A DNA stretch of 12,576 bases from DATMFV01 sp964651005 (GTDB lineage: Bacteria; Verrucomicrobiota; Verrucomicrobiia; Chthoniobacterales; Chthoniobacteraceae): assembly GCA_964651005.1 (NCBI GenBank), contig CAZYVL010000072.1, forward strand, positions 1 through 12,576, read 5' to 3'. A program made the translations under genes and the position numbers. Positions 6,422 through 12,576 of the stretch are shown piece by piece (positions within the stretch are counted from its first letter, which is position 1; every line of letters starts with the position of its first letter). The notes under the pieces were generated by a model. It did not search any database. It worked only from the letters and a program-made list of their open reading frames with translations, and was not told the origin of the DNA.

Positions 6422-7152
6422 ACGACGAACCGACCCCACCCGTTGCCGCCGCCGAGGCGCTCGCGCCGCTGCCGAAATCCGGCGAAGCGCACCTGCGCGC
6501 CGTGAATCTCAAGCGTTCGTTCACGATCGGCTCGCGCCGGATCGAAGTGCTCCGGGGCATCTCCCTGGATGTCCACCGGGGGGAGTCGGTCTTTCTCGTC
6601 GGCGCTTCCGGCGCGGGGAAAACGACCCTCCTCTACACGCTTGCCGGGCTGGAGAGGCCGGAGGCGGGCACGGTCTCTTTCGAGGGGGTCTCTCTCTACC
6701 AGGCGAGCGCGCGGGAGCAGGCGCGCCTGCGCAATACGCGGATGGGGTTCGTTTTCCAGGGGTACTTCCTGCTGCCGGAGCTCACCGCGCTCGAAAACGT
6801 GATGCTCCCGACGCGGATCGGCGGCCAGCCGAGCCGCGAGGCAACCCGGGCGGCGGAAGTGGCGCTCGACCGCGTGGGCCTTTCGGCGCGGCGGCATCAC
6901 CTCCCCGCGGAGCTTTCCGGCGGCGAGCAGCAGCGCGTCGCCATCGCCCGCGCGCTCATCAACGACCCGAGCATCCTCTTCGCCGACGAGCCGACGGGGA
7001 ATCTCGATTCCAAGACGGGGGAAGTCATCGTCGATTTGCTGCTTGCGTTGGTCCGGGAAAACCAGAAAACATTGATGGTCGTCACACACGATGTGCGGCT
7101 GGCGGCGCGCGGAGACCGCAAGGTCGAAATCGCCGACGGGCTTCTTGTCTAA
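6418..7152 (+). CDS. ABC transporter ATP-binding protein, LolD/MacB-type
   Basis: 244 residues with a complete nucleotide-binding domain: Walker A GASGAGKTT at 62-70, Q-loop FVFQGYFLLPELTALENVMLP at 111-131 (Gln114), signature LSGGEQQRVAIARAL at 166-180, Walker B ILFADEPTGNLDSKTG at 186-201 and switch His224 in VVTHD. The LLPELTALENV and DEPTGNLD wording is that of the LolD/MacB/FtsE branch, which powers lipoprotein release to the outer membrane or mechanotransmission across the inner membrane. The first 25 residues are a Pro/Ala-rich extension. No permease (LolC/E-like) gene is adjacent on either side, so the partner must be encoded elsewhere or the assignment to lipoprotein export is wrong. 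It overlaps trmL by ATGA, so its translation is probably tied to it. LolD is the best guess; I leave the symbol empty because the permease is missing. Confidence 0.88.
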   Translation: MNDEPTPPVAAAEALAPLPKSGEAHLRAVNLKRSFTIGSRRIEVLRGISLDVHRGESVFLVGASGAGKTTLLYTLAGLERPEAGTVSFEGVSLYQASAREQARLRNTRMGFVFQGYFLLPELTALENVMLPTRIGGQPSREATRAAEVALDRVGLSARRHHLPAELSGGEQQRVAIARALINDPSILFADEPTGNLDSKTGEVIVDLLLALVRENQKTLMVVTHDVRLAARGDRKVEIADGLLV

Positions 7153-7193
7153 AGCGACCTGAAGCGACACTGAAGCGACACTGAAGCGACACT
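7151..7193. repeat. 11-bp tandem repeat GAAGCGACACT
   Basis: Three perfect copies of GAAGCGACACT at 7161-7171, 7172-7182 and 7183-7193, preceded by a degenerate copy AAAGCGACCT at 7151-7160 that overlaps the ABC gene's TAA stop. The array is the start of the 143-base gap before ilvE; the rest of that gap (7194-7295) contains an A-run at 7206-7214 and no visible gene or promoter of good quality. Confidence 0.75.
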
Positions 7194-7295
7194 GACGCGC
7201 AGAATCAAAAAAAAACGATCCAACCCGACCCGATCCCACGCCTCCAGCCCGAACCGCCGAAATCGCCAAAACCGCTGCTTCCGCCCACTCCTGCA

Positions 7296-8165
7296 ATGAA
7301 GAAAATTTACATTGATGGCGCCTTTTACGCCGAGGCCGACGCCAAGATTTCCGTTTTCGATCACGGCCTGCTCTACGGCGACGGCATTTTTGAGGGCATC
7401 CGCTTCTACAACGGCAGGGTCTTCAAGCTGGAGGAGCACATCGACCGGCTCTACGACTCCGCGCGCGCCATTCTGCTCACGATCCCGATGACCAAGGCGG
7501 AGATGAGCGAGGCGGTGCTGCAAAGCTGCCGGGAAAACGCGCTGCGCGACGGCTATGTCCGGCTCGTGGTCACGCGCGGCAAGGGCGATCTCGGCCTGAA
7601 CCCGAAGCTCTGCCCCCGGGCGAGCGTCATCATCATCGCCGCCTCCATCAAGCTCTACCCGGAGGAACTCTACCAGAACGGCCTCGATGTCGTGACCTGC
7701 TCCACGCGCCGCATGACCCCCGGCGCGCTCAGCCCGGCGATCAAGTCGCTCAACTACCTCAACAACATCCTCGCGAAGCTCGAAACCGGGAGCGCCGGGG
7801 AGGGCTTGATGCTCAACGAGCAGGGGTACGTGGCCGAGTGCACCGGCGACAACATTTTCGTGCTCAAGGGGAACAAGCTCATCACACCGCCCATCTCCTC
7901 CGGGGCGCTCAACGGCATCACCCGCGCCGTGGTCTTCCAAATCGCCGCGGAGCTTGGCTATTCGCTCACGGAGCCCGACGTGACGCGCTACGACATCTTC
8001 ACCGCCGACGAATGTTTCCTGACCGGCACCGCCGCGGAGATCATCCCGGTGGTGAAGCTGGATGGCCGCCCCATCGGCGACGGAAAGCCGGGCTGCCTGA
8101 CCGCGAAGTTCATCGCCCGCTACCGCGAGTTGACACGCACGCAGGGCGCGCCGATTTATGAATAG
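7296..8165 (+). CDS. ilvE: Branched-chain amino acid aminotransferase (class IV PLP enzyme)
   Basis: 289 residues, the short prokaryotic BCAT size. The enzyme moves an amino group between glutamate and the 2-oxo acids of Val, Leu and Ile, the last step of their synthesis and the first of their breakdown. FDHGLLYGDGIFEGIRFYNG at 21-40 is the class IV N-terminal motif. Lys150 (AIKSLNYLNNILAK) is the PLP Schiff-base lysine, Glu181 (VAECTGDNIF) contacts the PLP ring nitrogen, SGALNGITR (202-210) binds the phosphate and LTGTAAEIIPV (242-252) is the C-terminal signature. D-amino acid aminotransferase and aminodeoxychorismate lyase share the fold, but the TGTAAEI motif favours BCAT. The ATG at 7296 lacks a Shine-Dalgarno sequence. 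It stands alone between the ABC gene and mcsA, with no other ilv or leu genes in view. Confidence 0.92.
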   Translation: MKKIYIDGAFYAEADAKISVFDHGLLYGDGIFEGIRFYNGRVFKLEEHIDRLYDSARAILLTIPMTKAEMSEAVLQSCRENALRDGYVRLVVTRGKGDLGLNPKLCPRASVIIIAASIKLYPEELYQNGLDVVTCSTRRMTPGALSPAIKSLNYLNNILAKLETGSAGEGLMLNEQGYVAECTGDNIFVLKGNKLITPPISSGALNGITRAVVFQIAAELGYSLTEPDVTRYDIFTADECFLTGTAAEIIPVVKLDGRPIGDGKPGCLTAKFIARYRELTRTQGAPIYE

Positions 8166-8190
8166 GAACGCGTTCCGCCGAAGGGACGCG
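8165..8190. promoter_or_regulatory. Palindrome and hairpin between ilvE and mcsA
   Basis: GGAACGCGTTCC at 8165-8176 is a perfect 12-bp palindrome beginning at the last base of the ilvE stop. Its right half can also pair with the following sequence: CGCGTTCC (8169-8176) with GGGACGCG (8183-8190), one G-T wobble, 6-base loop. No T-run follows, so termination is doubtful. Lying 34-60 bases ahead of mcsA, it is a candidate operator for the stress module. It is not a CIRCE or CtsR box. TTGACT at 8196-8201 could be a -35 but has no good -10. Confidence 0.45.
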
Positions 8191-8224
8191 AACGATTGAC
8201 TTAAACCCTTCTTCCATCAAGAAC

Positions 8225-8710
8225 ATGGTCTGCGACGTTTGCAAAAATAACCAGGCGACGGTGTTTCTGACGCAGATCGTGGACGGCAAGATGCAGAAGG
8301 TGAACCTCTGCGAAGCCTGCTCCAAGGAAAAGGGCGTCACGGACCCGACCGGCTTCGCCCTGGCGGATCTCCTGCTCGGCCTCGGGGCTGCCCAGGAGAT
8401 CGAAAAGGGAGCCGTGGGGCAGCGGTGCCCGGTCTGCGGGTTCAGCCAGGCGGATTTCAAGAAAACCGGCCGCCTTGGGTGTAGCGCCTGCTACGACACC
8501 TTCGCGGAGGGGCTTGGCTCGCTGCTCAAAACGATCCACAAGGGGACCGAGCACATCGGCAAAGTCCCCGCCCGCCTCATGCGCACCCTGGAGCACGACG
8601 CGCGGATCAAACAGATCCAGCGCGACCTGGACCAGGCCGTGGCCGAGGAGAACTACGAAGCCGCCGCCGAGCTGCGCGACAAACTGCGGGAACTCGAACA
8701 CCAGCCGTGA
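8225..8710 (+). CDS. mcsA: McsA-like zinc-finger/UVR protein, activator of the arginine kinase
   Basis: 161 residues, close to the size of known McsA proteins. McsA stimulates and targets the protein-arginine kinase McsB. Four CxxC pairs are visible: C3/C6, C29/C32, C68/C71 and C86/C89, enough for two zinc sites in the N-terminal half. The C-terminal part, residues 127-160 (RIKQIQRDLDQAVAEENYEAAAELRDKL region), is a UVR motif, the helical hairpin also found in UvrB, UvrC and ClpC that mediates protein contacts. Between them is a short hydrophobic linker (FALADLLLGLG). Its TGA stop overlaps the GTG start of mcsB (GTGA at 8707-8710), the expected neighbour. The ATG at 8225 has no Shine-Dalgarno sequence. 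No ctsR gene precedes it, unlike the four-gene Firmicutes operon, so control of this module must differ. Confidence 0.93.
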   Translation: MVCDVCKNNQATVFLTQIVDGKMQKVNLCEACSKEKGVTDPTGFALADLLLGLGAAQEIEKGAVGQRCPVCGFSQADFKKTGRLGCSACYDTFAEGLGSLLKTIHKGTEHIGKVPARLMRTLEHDARIKQIQRDLDQAVAEENYEAAAELRDKLRELEHQP

Positions 8711-9822
8711 AAATCAGCAATCTGTTTTCAAGCAGCGGGGAGTGGGCCAAAAACGACGGGCCGCATCACCAGATCGTGATCTCCAGCCGCGTCCGGCTGG
8801 CGCGCAACCTGCGCGGGCACCCGTTCCCCGGCTGGGCGAAGAAGAGCGACCGGCTCCAGGCGCTCGAACTCATCAAACCGGCGGTCGAGGGGCTCGCCGA
8901 GATGCAGGATGCCTACCCGGCGTATTTGCAGGATCTCTCGGCGCTGGAGAAGCAGGTGCTCGTCGAGCGCCACCTCATCAGCCGCGAACATGCCGCCAAG
9001 GGGGTCGGCAGCGCCGTCGTCATCAACAAAAAGCAGACGTTGAGCATCATGATCAACGAGGAGGACCACCTCCGGATGCAGGTCATCCGCTCCGGCCTTC
9101 AGCTCCGCAGCGCCTTCAAGATGCTCGACAAGGTGGACAGCGCCCTGGAGGCGCGCATCGACTACGCCTTCCACCCGACGCTCGGCTACCTGACCGCCTG
9201 CCCCAGCAACGTCGGCACGGGGATGCGCGCCTCGGCGATGATCCACCTCCCCGCGCTGGTGCTCGGCGACCAGATCAACCAGGTCATCCAGGCGGTCAAC
9301 AAGATCGGCTTCGCCGTCCGCGGCCTCTACGGCGAGGGGACGGAGGCGATGGGCAATCTTTTCCAGATTTCCAACCAGATCACCCTCGGCGAAAAGGAGG
9401 AGGAGATCGTTTTGCGCCTCAACAAGGTGATCGAAAAGATCATCGAGCACGAACAGAACGCCCGGCAGATGCTGCTCCAGAAGAAGCCGGGCACACTACT
9501 CGACCACATCGGGCGCGGCTACGGGATTCTCGTGCACGCTTACTCCATGAGTTCCAAGGAGGCGCTCAACCTCCTCTCGTTTTTGAAACTCGGGGTCGAT
9601 CTCGGCCTCTTCCCCTCCGAGCACCAGGCTACCATTGATGAGCTTTTTATCCTGACCCAGCCCGCGCATCTTCAGAGAAATTCACAGCAAAAACTTGCTC
9701 CAGAGGAACGGGACTCCTTGCGCGCGGAGATTATCCGGGACAAGTTAAGGGAGTTTCCCAAACCAGAGAGCAGCAAGGTGGCCATCCCACAGCCGCCCAA
9801 CGAAGAAAAAAATGATGAATAA
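8707..9822 (+). CDS. mcsB: Protein-arginine kinase McsB
   Basis: 371 residues, the normal McsB length. It belongs to the ATP:guanido phosphotransferase fold (creatine/arginine kinase catalytic domain) but phosphorylates arginine side chains of proteins, marking them for ClpCP. Visible motifs: SSRVRLARNL at 26-35 (nucleotide-phosphate arginines), NEEDHLR at 117-123 (catalytic carboxylate segment), and ACPSNVGTGMRAS at 164-176 with the conserved Cys165. There is no N-terminal phosphagen-kinase helical domain, which separates it from metabolic arginine kinases. RDSLRA at 335-340 fits the RDXXRA motif of the phospho-arginine pocket used for allosteric control. The start is GTG 8707, overlapping mcsA by four bases; its end overlaps clpC by 11 bases. 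The tail after residue 350 is Pro/Lys-rich and probably disordered. Confidence 0.95.
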   Translation: MKISNLFSSSGEWAKNDGPHHQIVISSRVRLARNLRGHPFPGWAKKSDRLQALELIKPAVEGLAEMQDAYPAYLQDLSALEKQVLVERHLISREHAAKGVGSAVVINKKQTLSIMINEEDHLRMQVIRSGLQLRSAFKMLDKVDSALEARIDYAFHPTLGYLTACPSNVGTGMRASAMIHLPALVLGDQINQVIQAVNKIGFAVRGLYGEGTEAMGNLFQISNQITLGEKEEEIVLRLNKVIEKIIEHEQNARQMLLQKKPGTLLDHIGRGYGILVHAYSMSSKEALNLLSFLKLGVDLGLFPSEHQATIDELFILTQPAHLQRNSQQKLAPEERDSLRAEIIRDKLREFPKPESSKVAIPQPPNEEKNDE

Positions 9823-12328
9823 CTTCACTCCACGCGCCCAACAGGTTCTGGCCCTGGCACGGAAGGAAGCGGACCGGTTCAACCACAACTACGTGGGGAC
9901 CGAGCATCTGCTGCTTGGCCTCATCAAGCTGGGCCAGGGGGTTGCCGTCAATGTGCTCCAGAAGATGGGGCTCGACCTGGAGACCGTCCGGATGGAGGTC
10001 GAAAAGCAGGTCGGCTCCGGCCCGGAGACCAAGATGGTCGGCAACATCCCGTACACACCGCGCGTGAAGAAAGTGCTCGCCCTCGCCGGGAAGGAGGCGA
10101 AGTCGTTGAGCCACTCCTACGTCGGCACGGAACACATCCTTTTGGGCCTCCTGCGCGAAGGCGAAGGGGTCGCCGCCCGCGTGCTCAAGAACCTGGAAGT
10201 GGACATCGAGCGCACCCGCAACGAAATCCTCAAGGAGCTGGACCCGAATTTCACCCCGCCGGAAGCCTCCGCCGGGGAGGAAGGGCAGCCGCCGATGGCC
10301 GGAGGCGGAGGCGCCGAGCCGGGCCGCAAGGGCGACGTGAAGACGCCCGCGCTGCGCGCGTTTGGCCGCGACCTCACCGAGATGGCCCGCAAGGGCGAGC
10401 TCGACCCGGTGATCGGTCGCCGCAACGAGATCGAGCGCGTGATCCAGATTCTCTGCCGCCGCACGAAGAATAACCCGGTCTTGCTGGGCGAAGCGGGCGT
10501 CGGCAAAACCGCCATCGCCGAAGGGCTGGCGCAGGAGATTGCCGGGGGCAACGTCCCGGAGATCTTGCGCGAGAAAAAGGTGGTGACGCTCGACCTTGCC
10601 CTGATGGTCGCCGGGACGAAGTACCGCGGCCAGTTTGAGGAGCGGATCAAGGCCGTGATGGACGAAATCCGCCGCAGCAAGAACGTCATCCTTTTCATCG
10701 ACGAGCTGCACACCATCGTCGGCGCCGGATCGGCGGAAGGGGCGATGGACGCTTCCAACATCATCAAACCGGCGTTGAGCCGGGGCGAGTTGCAGTGCAT
10801 CGGCGCGACCACGCTTAACGAGTACCGCAAGTATATCGAGAAAGACGCCGCACTGGAGCGCCGTTTCCAGACCGTGAAGGTCGAGGCCCCGAATGTCGAG
10901 GATACCATCCAGATCCTCAAGGGGTTGCGGCCCAAGTACGAGGCGCATCACCGCGCGAAGATCACCGACGAGGCGCTGGAGCTTTGCGCCACACTCTCGG
11001 ACCGCTACATCACGGGCCGGTTCCTGCCGGATAAGGCGATCGACGTCATGGACGAGGCCGGATCGCGCGCCCGCATCGGCGCGATGACCCGCCCGCCGGA
11101 CGTCAAGCACATCGAAGCGGAGATCGAGGAGATTCGCGGCCAGAAGGAAGCCGCCATCAAGGCGCAGGACTTTGAGAAAGCCGCCTCGCTGCGCGACACC
11201 GAGAAGCAGGCGAAAGACAAGCTCGAGCAGATTCTCACCGAGTGGAGGGAACAGCGCGAGGAGAAGGAAGTCGTCGTCACCGACGAGGACATTCTCAACG
11301 TCGTCTCCAAGACCACCGGCGTCCCGCTCAACCGGATGGAGCAGGCGGAGGCCGCCAAGCTCCTCGCGATGGAGCAGGAGCTGCGCAAGCGCGTCATCGG
11401 CCAGGACGAGGCGATCACCGCCATCTCCAAGGCGCTCCGGCGTTCGCGTGCGGACCTCAAGGACCCGCGCCGCCCGATCGGCTCGTTCATCTTCCTGGGC
11501 CCCACGGGCGTCGGGAAAACCTTCCTGACCAGGACGCTCGCCGAATTCATGTTCGGCGACCGCGACGCGCTGATCCAGATCGACATGTCCGAGTACATGG
11601 AGAAGTTCACCGCCTCGCGCCTCATCGGCTCGCCTCCGGGCTACGTCGGATACGAGGAGGGCGGCCAGCTCTCCGAGGCCGTCCGCCGCAGGCCGTACTC
11701 GGTCGTGCTCTTTGACGAAATCGAAAAGGCGCACCCGGACGTGATGCACCTGCTCCTCCAGATTCTGGAGGAAGGCCAGATCACCGATTCGCTGGGCCGC
11801 AAGATCGACTTCCGCAACACGATCATCACCATGACCTCCAACGTCGGCGCGGAGCTCATCAAGCGGCAGACCACGCTCGGGTTCGGCGCCCCGCGCGGGG
11901 ATGACGAAGGCTACGACACGATGAAGGGGAAAATCCTGGATGAAGCCAAGAAGGTCTTCAAACCGGAGTTCCTCAACCGTCTCGATGACCTGATTGTCTT
12001 CCACACCCTGACGAAGCCCGATCTCGTCAAGATCGTCGATCTGGAGGTTGCGAAGGTGACCACCCGTCTGCGGGCGAAGGAGATCGAAGTCCGGCTCGAC
12101 GAGGCGACCCACGAGTTCCTCATCGAGAAGGGGTACGACCCCGCCTACGGAGCGCGCCCGATGCGCCGCGCCGTGGAGCGTTACCTCGAAGACCCGCTCG
12201 CCGAAGAGCTGCTGCGCGGCAACATCAAAGCGGGCGACGTAGTCAACGTCAGTGCTGCGGGCGACAAGCTCGTCTTCAGCGCGCCGGAAACGGCTGCGGG
12301 AAGCGCAGGCGCCGCCGCCGCCGGTTAA
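9812..12328 (+). CDS. clpC: ATP-dependent unfoldase ClpC (Hsp100, ClpP partner)
   Basis: 838 residues. It unfolds marked proteins and threads them into ClpP. Order of parts: two Clp-N repeats (about 3-70 and 80-145), each with YVGTEHxLLG; Glu31 and Glu107 sit where B. subtilis ClpC uses glutamates to hold phospho-arginine. A Gly/Pro linker is at 150-175. D1 ATPase: Walker A GEAGVGKT 226-233, Walker B ILFIDE with DELH at 297-300, pore segment KYRGQF 270-275. The coiled middle domain with a UVR motif is at about 435-475, single-hairpin size as in ClpC, not the long ClpB one. D2: Walker A GPTGVGKT 563-570, pore loop GYVGYEEGG 610-618, Walker B VVLFDE 631-636. LGF at 689-691 is the ClpP-docking tripeptide. 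The tail is Ala/Gly-rich. A second ATG follows directly at 9815. The gene overlaps the mcsB end by 11 bases. Confidence 0.97.
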   Translation: MMNNFTPRAQQVLALARKEADRFNHNYVGTEHLLLGLIKLGQGVAVNVLQKMGLDLETVRMEVEKQVGSGPETKMVGNIPYTPRVKKVLALAGKEAKSLSHSYVGTEHILLGLLREGEGVAARVLKNLEVDIERTRNEILKELDPNFTPPEASAGEEGQPPMAGGGGAEPGRKGDVKTPALRAFGRDLTEMARKGELDPVIGRRNEIERVIQILCRRTKNNPVLLGEAGVGKTAIAEGLAQEIAGGNVPEILREKKVVTLDLALMVAGTKYRGQFEERIKAVMDEIRRSKNVILFIDELHTIVGAGSAEGAMDASNIIKPALSRGELQCIGATTLNEYRKYIEKDAALERRFQTVKVEAPNVEDTIQILKGLRPKYEAHHRAKITDEALELCATLSDRYITGRFLPDKAIDVMDEAGSRARIGAMTRPPDVKHIEAEIEEIRGQKEAAIKAQDFEKAASLRDTEKQAKDKLEQILTEWREQREEKEVVVTDEDILNVVSKTTGVPLNRMEQAEAAKLLAMEQELRKRVIGQDEAITAISKALRRSRADLKDPRRPIGSFIFLGPTGVGKTFLTRTLAEFMFGDRDALIQIDMSEYMEKFTASRLIGSPPGYVGYEEGGQLSEAVRRRPYSVVLFDEIEKAHPDVMHLLLQILEEGQITDSLGRKIDFRNTIITMTSNVGAELIKRQTTLGFGAPRGDDEGYDTMKGKILDEAKKVFKPEFLNRLDDLIVFHTLTKPDLVKIVDLEVAKVTTRLRAKEIEVRLDEATHEFLIEKGYDPAYGARPMRRAVERYLEDPLAEELLRGNIKAGDVVNVSAAGDKLVFSAPETAAGSAGAAAAG

Positions 12329-12372
12329 ACATGTAACCACGCCCAAGAGCACGAGCGTTTCGAAAGCATTGC

Positions 12373-12406
12373 GAAGGCCGGTCCGGTGAAAACCGAACCG
12401 GCCTTC
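12373..12406 (+). terminator. Strong hairpin after clpC
   Basis: GAAGGCCGGTCCGGT (12373-12387) pairs with ACCGAACCGGCCTTC (12392-12406) around a GAAA tetraloop; only one of 15 pairs is mismatched (C12383 with A12396). It begins 45 bases after the clpC stop. There is no T-run after it (CCCGCTTCC), so it may be an atypical intrinsic terminator or a 3'-end-protecting stem. Being nearly symmetric, it would also form in transcripts from the other strand. Confidence 0.65.
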
Positions 12407-12473
12407 CCGCTTCCAACGCACCCCCCTCGCCGCCAAAAAGAACCGGCAAACGGGAGAAAAGTCCAAAAACGGC

Positions 12474-12501
12474 TTGCAAACCGCGCCCAGCGAAGTAGAA
12501 A
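12474..12501 (+). promoter_or_regulatory. Candidate sigma-70 promoter of the tRNA-Asn gene
   Basis: TTGCAA at 12474-12479 (-35, four of six consensus bases) and TAGAAA at 12496-12501 (-10, four of six) are 16 bases apart. The tRNA begins 25 bases after the -10. The position fits a stand-alone tRNA promoter downstream of the clpC hairpin, but both boxes are imperfect. Confidence 0.4.
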
Positions 12502-12526
12502 TATCGCTCCCCTTCCTGAAAGAGAC

Positions 12527-12576
12527 TCGAGCGTAGCTCAGTGGTAGAGCGATCGGCTGTTAACCGATTGGTCGTA
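12527..12576 (+). tRNA. tRNA-Asn (anticodon GTT), truncated by the window end
   Basis: The first 50 bases of a tRNA fold as expected: acceptor 5' strand TCGAGCG (12527-12533), TA at positions 8-9, D stem GCTC/GAGC (12536-12539 and 12547-12550), anticodon stem ATCGG/CCGAT (12552-12556 and 12564-12568) and loop CTGTTAA (12557-12563) with anticodon GTT at 12559-12561, which reads Asn codons. The variable loop TGGTC and the first T-stem bases follow, then the window ends, so the T arm and the 3' acceptor strand are missing. Confidence 0.93.

Noticed and set aside
7151..7193. CRISPR array
   Set aside because: The units are 11 bp and directly abutting, with no spacers.
6184..7296. 370-residue minus-strand open frame across trmL and the ABC gene
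   Set aside because: It is an antisense shadow of two well-recognised genes with no motif of its own.
8165..8224. CIRCE or CtsR heat-shock operator upstream of mcsA
   Set aside because: Neither the CIRCE half-sites (TTAGCACTC) nor the CtsR GGTCAAA direct heptads are present.
8475..9638. 387-residue plus-strand frame overlapping mcsA and mcsB
   Set aside because: Arg/Pro/Ala-rich low-complexity product in the wrong frame of two certain genes.
9731..12466. 911-residue open frame on the minus strand opposite clpC
   Set aside because: It mirrors clpC codon by codon, is full of Arg/Asp/Leu/Val runs typical of antisense GC-rich frames and shows no domain; clpC is certain.

Overview
The window reads as a chromosomal segment from a GC-rich, Gram-negative bacterium, most likely of the Verrucomicrobia group (inference, no marker gene here settles it). 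The reasons are a LolD/MacB-type ABC ATPase (families used with outer membranes), an mcsA-mcsB-clpC set outside a Firmicutes-like context, almost no Shine-Dalgarno sequences ahead of the genes, and a cluster of large secreted proteins with RHS-like and transglutaminase-like features.

Left part (about 49-3973, minus strand): four tightly packed genes, all with predicted export signals. In transcription order they are a 43-residue cysteine-rich secreted peptide, a short RHS/YD-repeat-like protein, a 555-residue secreted protein with a recognisable Cys-His-Asp transglutaminase-like triad, and a 169-residue secreted protein of unknown function. Gaps between them are 1-4 bases or overlaps, so they look like one operon. 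The 3' half of this block is clearly AT-richer than the rest of the window, and the change of composition falls inside the RHS-like gene. This is the part most likely to hold an undescribed system.

Middle part (4250-8165, plus strand): housekeeping genes: a hotdog-fold acyl thioesterase, rlmN (23S rRNA/tRNA m2A methyltransferase), trmL (tRNA wobble 2'-O-methyltransferase), an orphan LolD-like ABC ATPase overlapping trmL by ATGA, and ilvE (branched-chain aminotransferase). Short repeats sit in the gaps after rlmN and after the ABC gene.

Right part (8225-12576, plus strand): mcsA-mcsB-clpC, overlapping each other, which would make a complete protein-arginine phosphorylation and unfoldase module: McsA activates the arginine kinase McsB, phospho-arginine marks proteins, and ClpC binds the mark and feeds ClpP. 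All the key motifs can be seen. A strong hairpin follows clpC, then a candidate promoter and the first 50 bases of a tRNA-Asn(GTT) that is cut by the window end.
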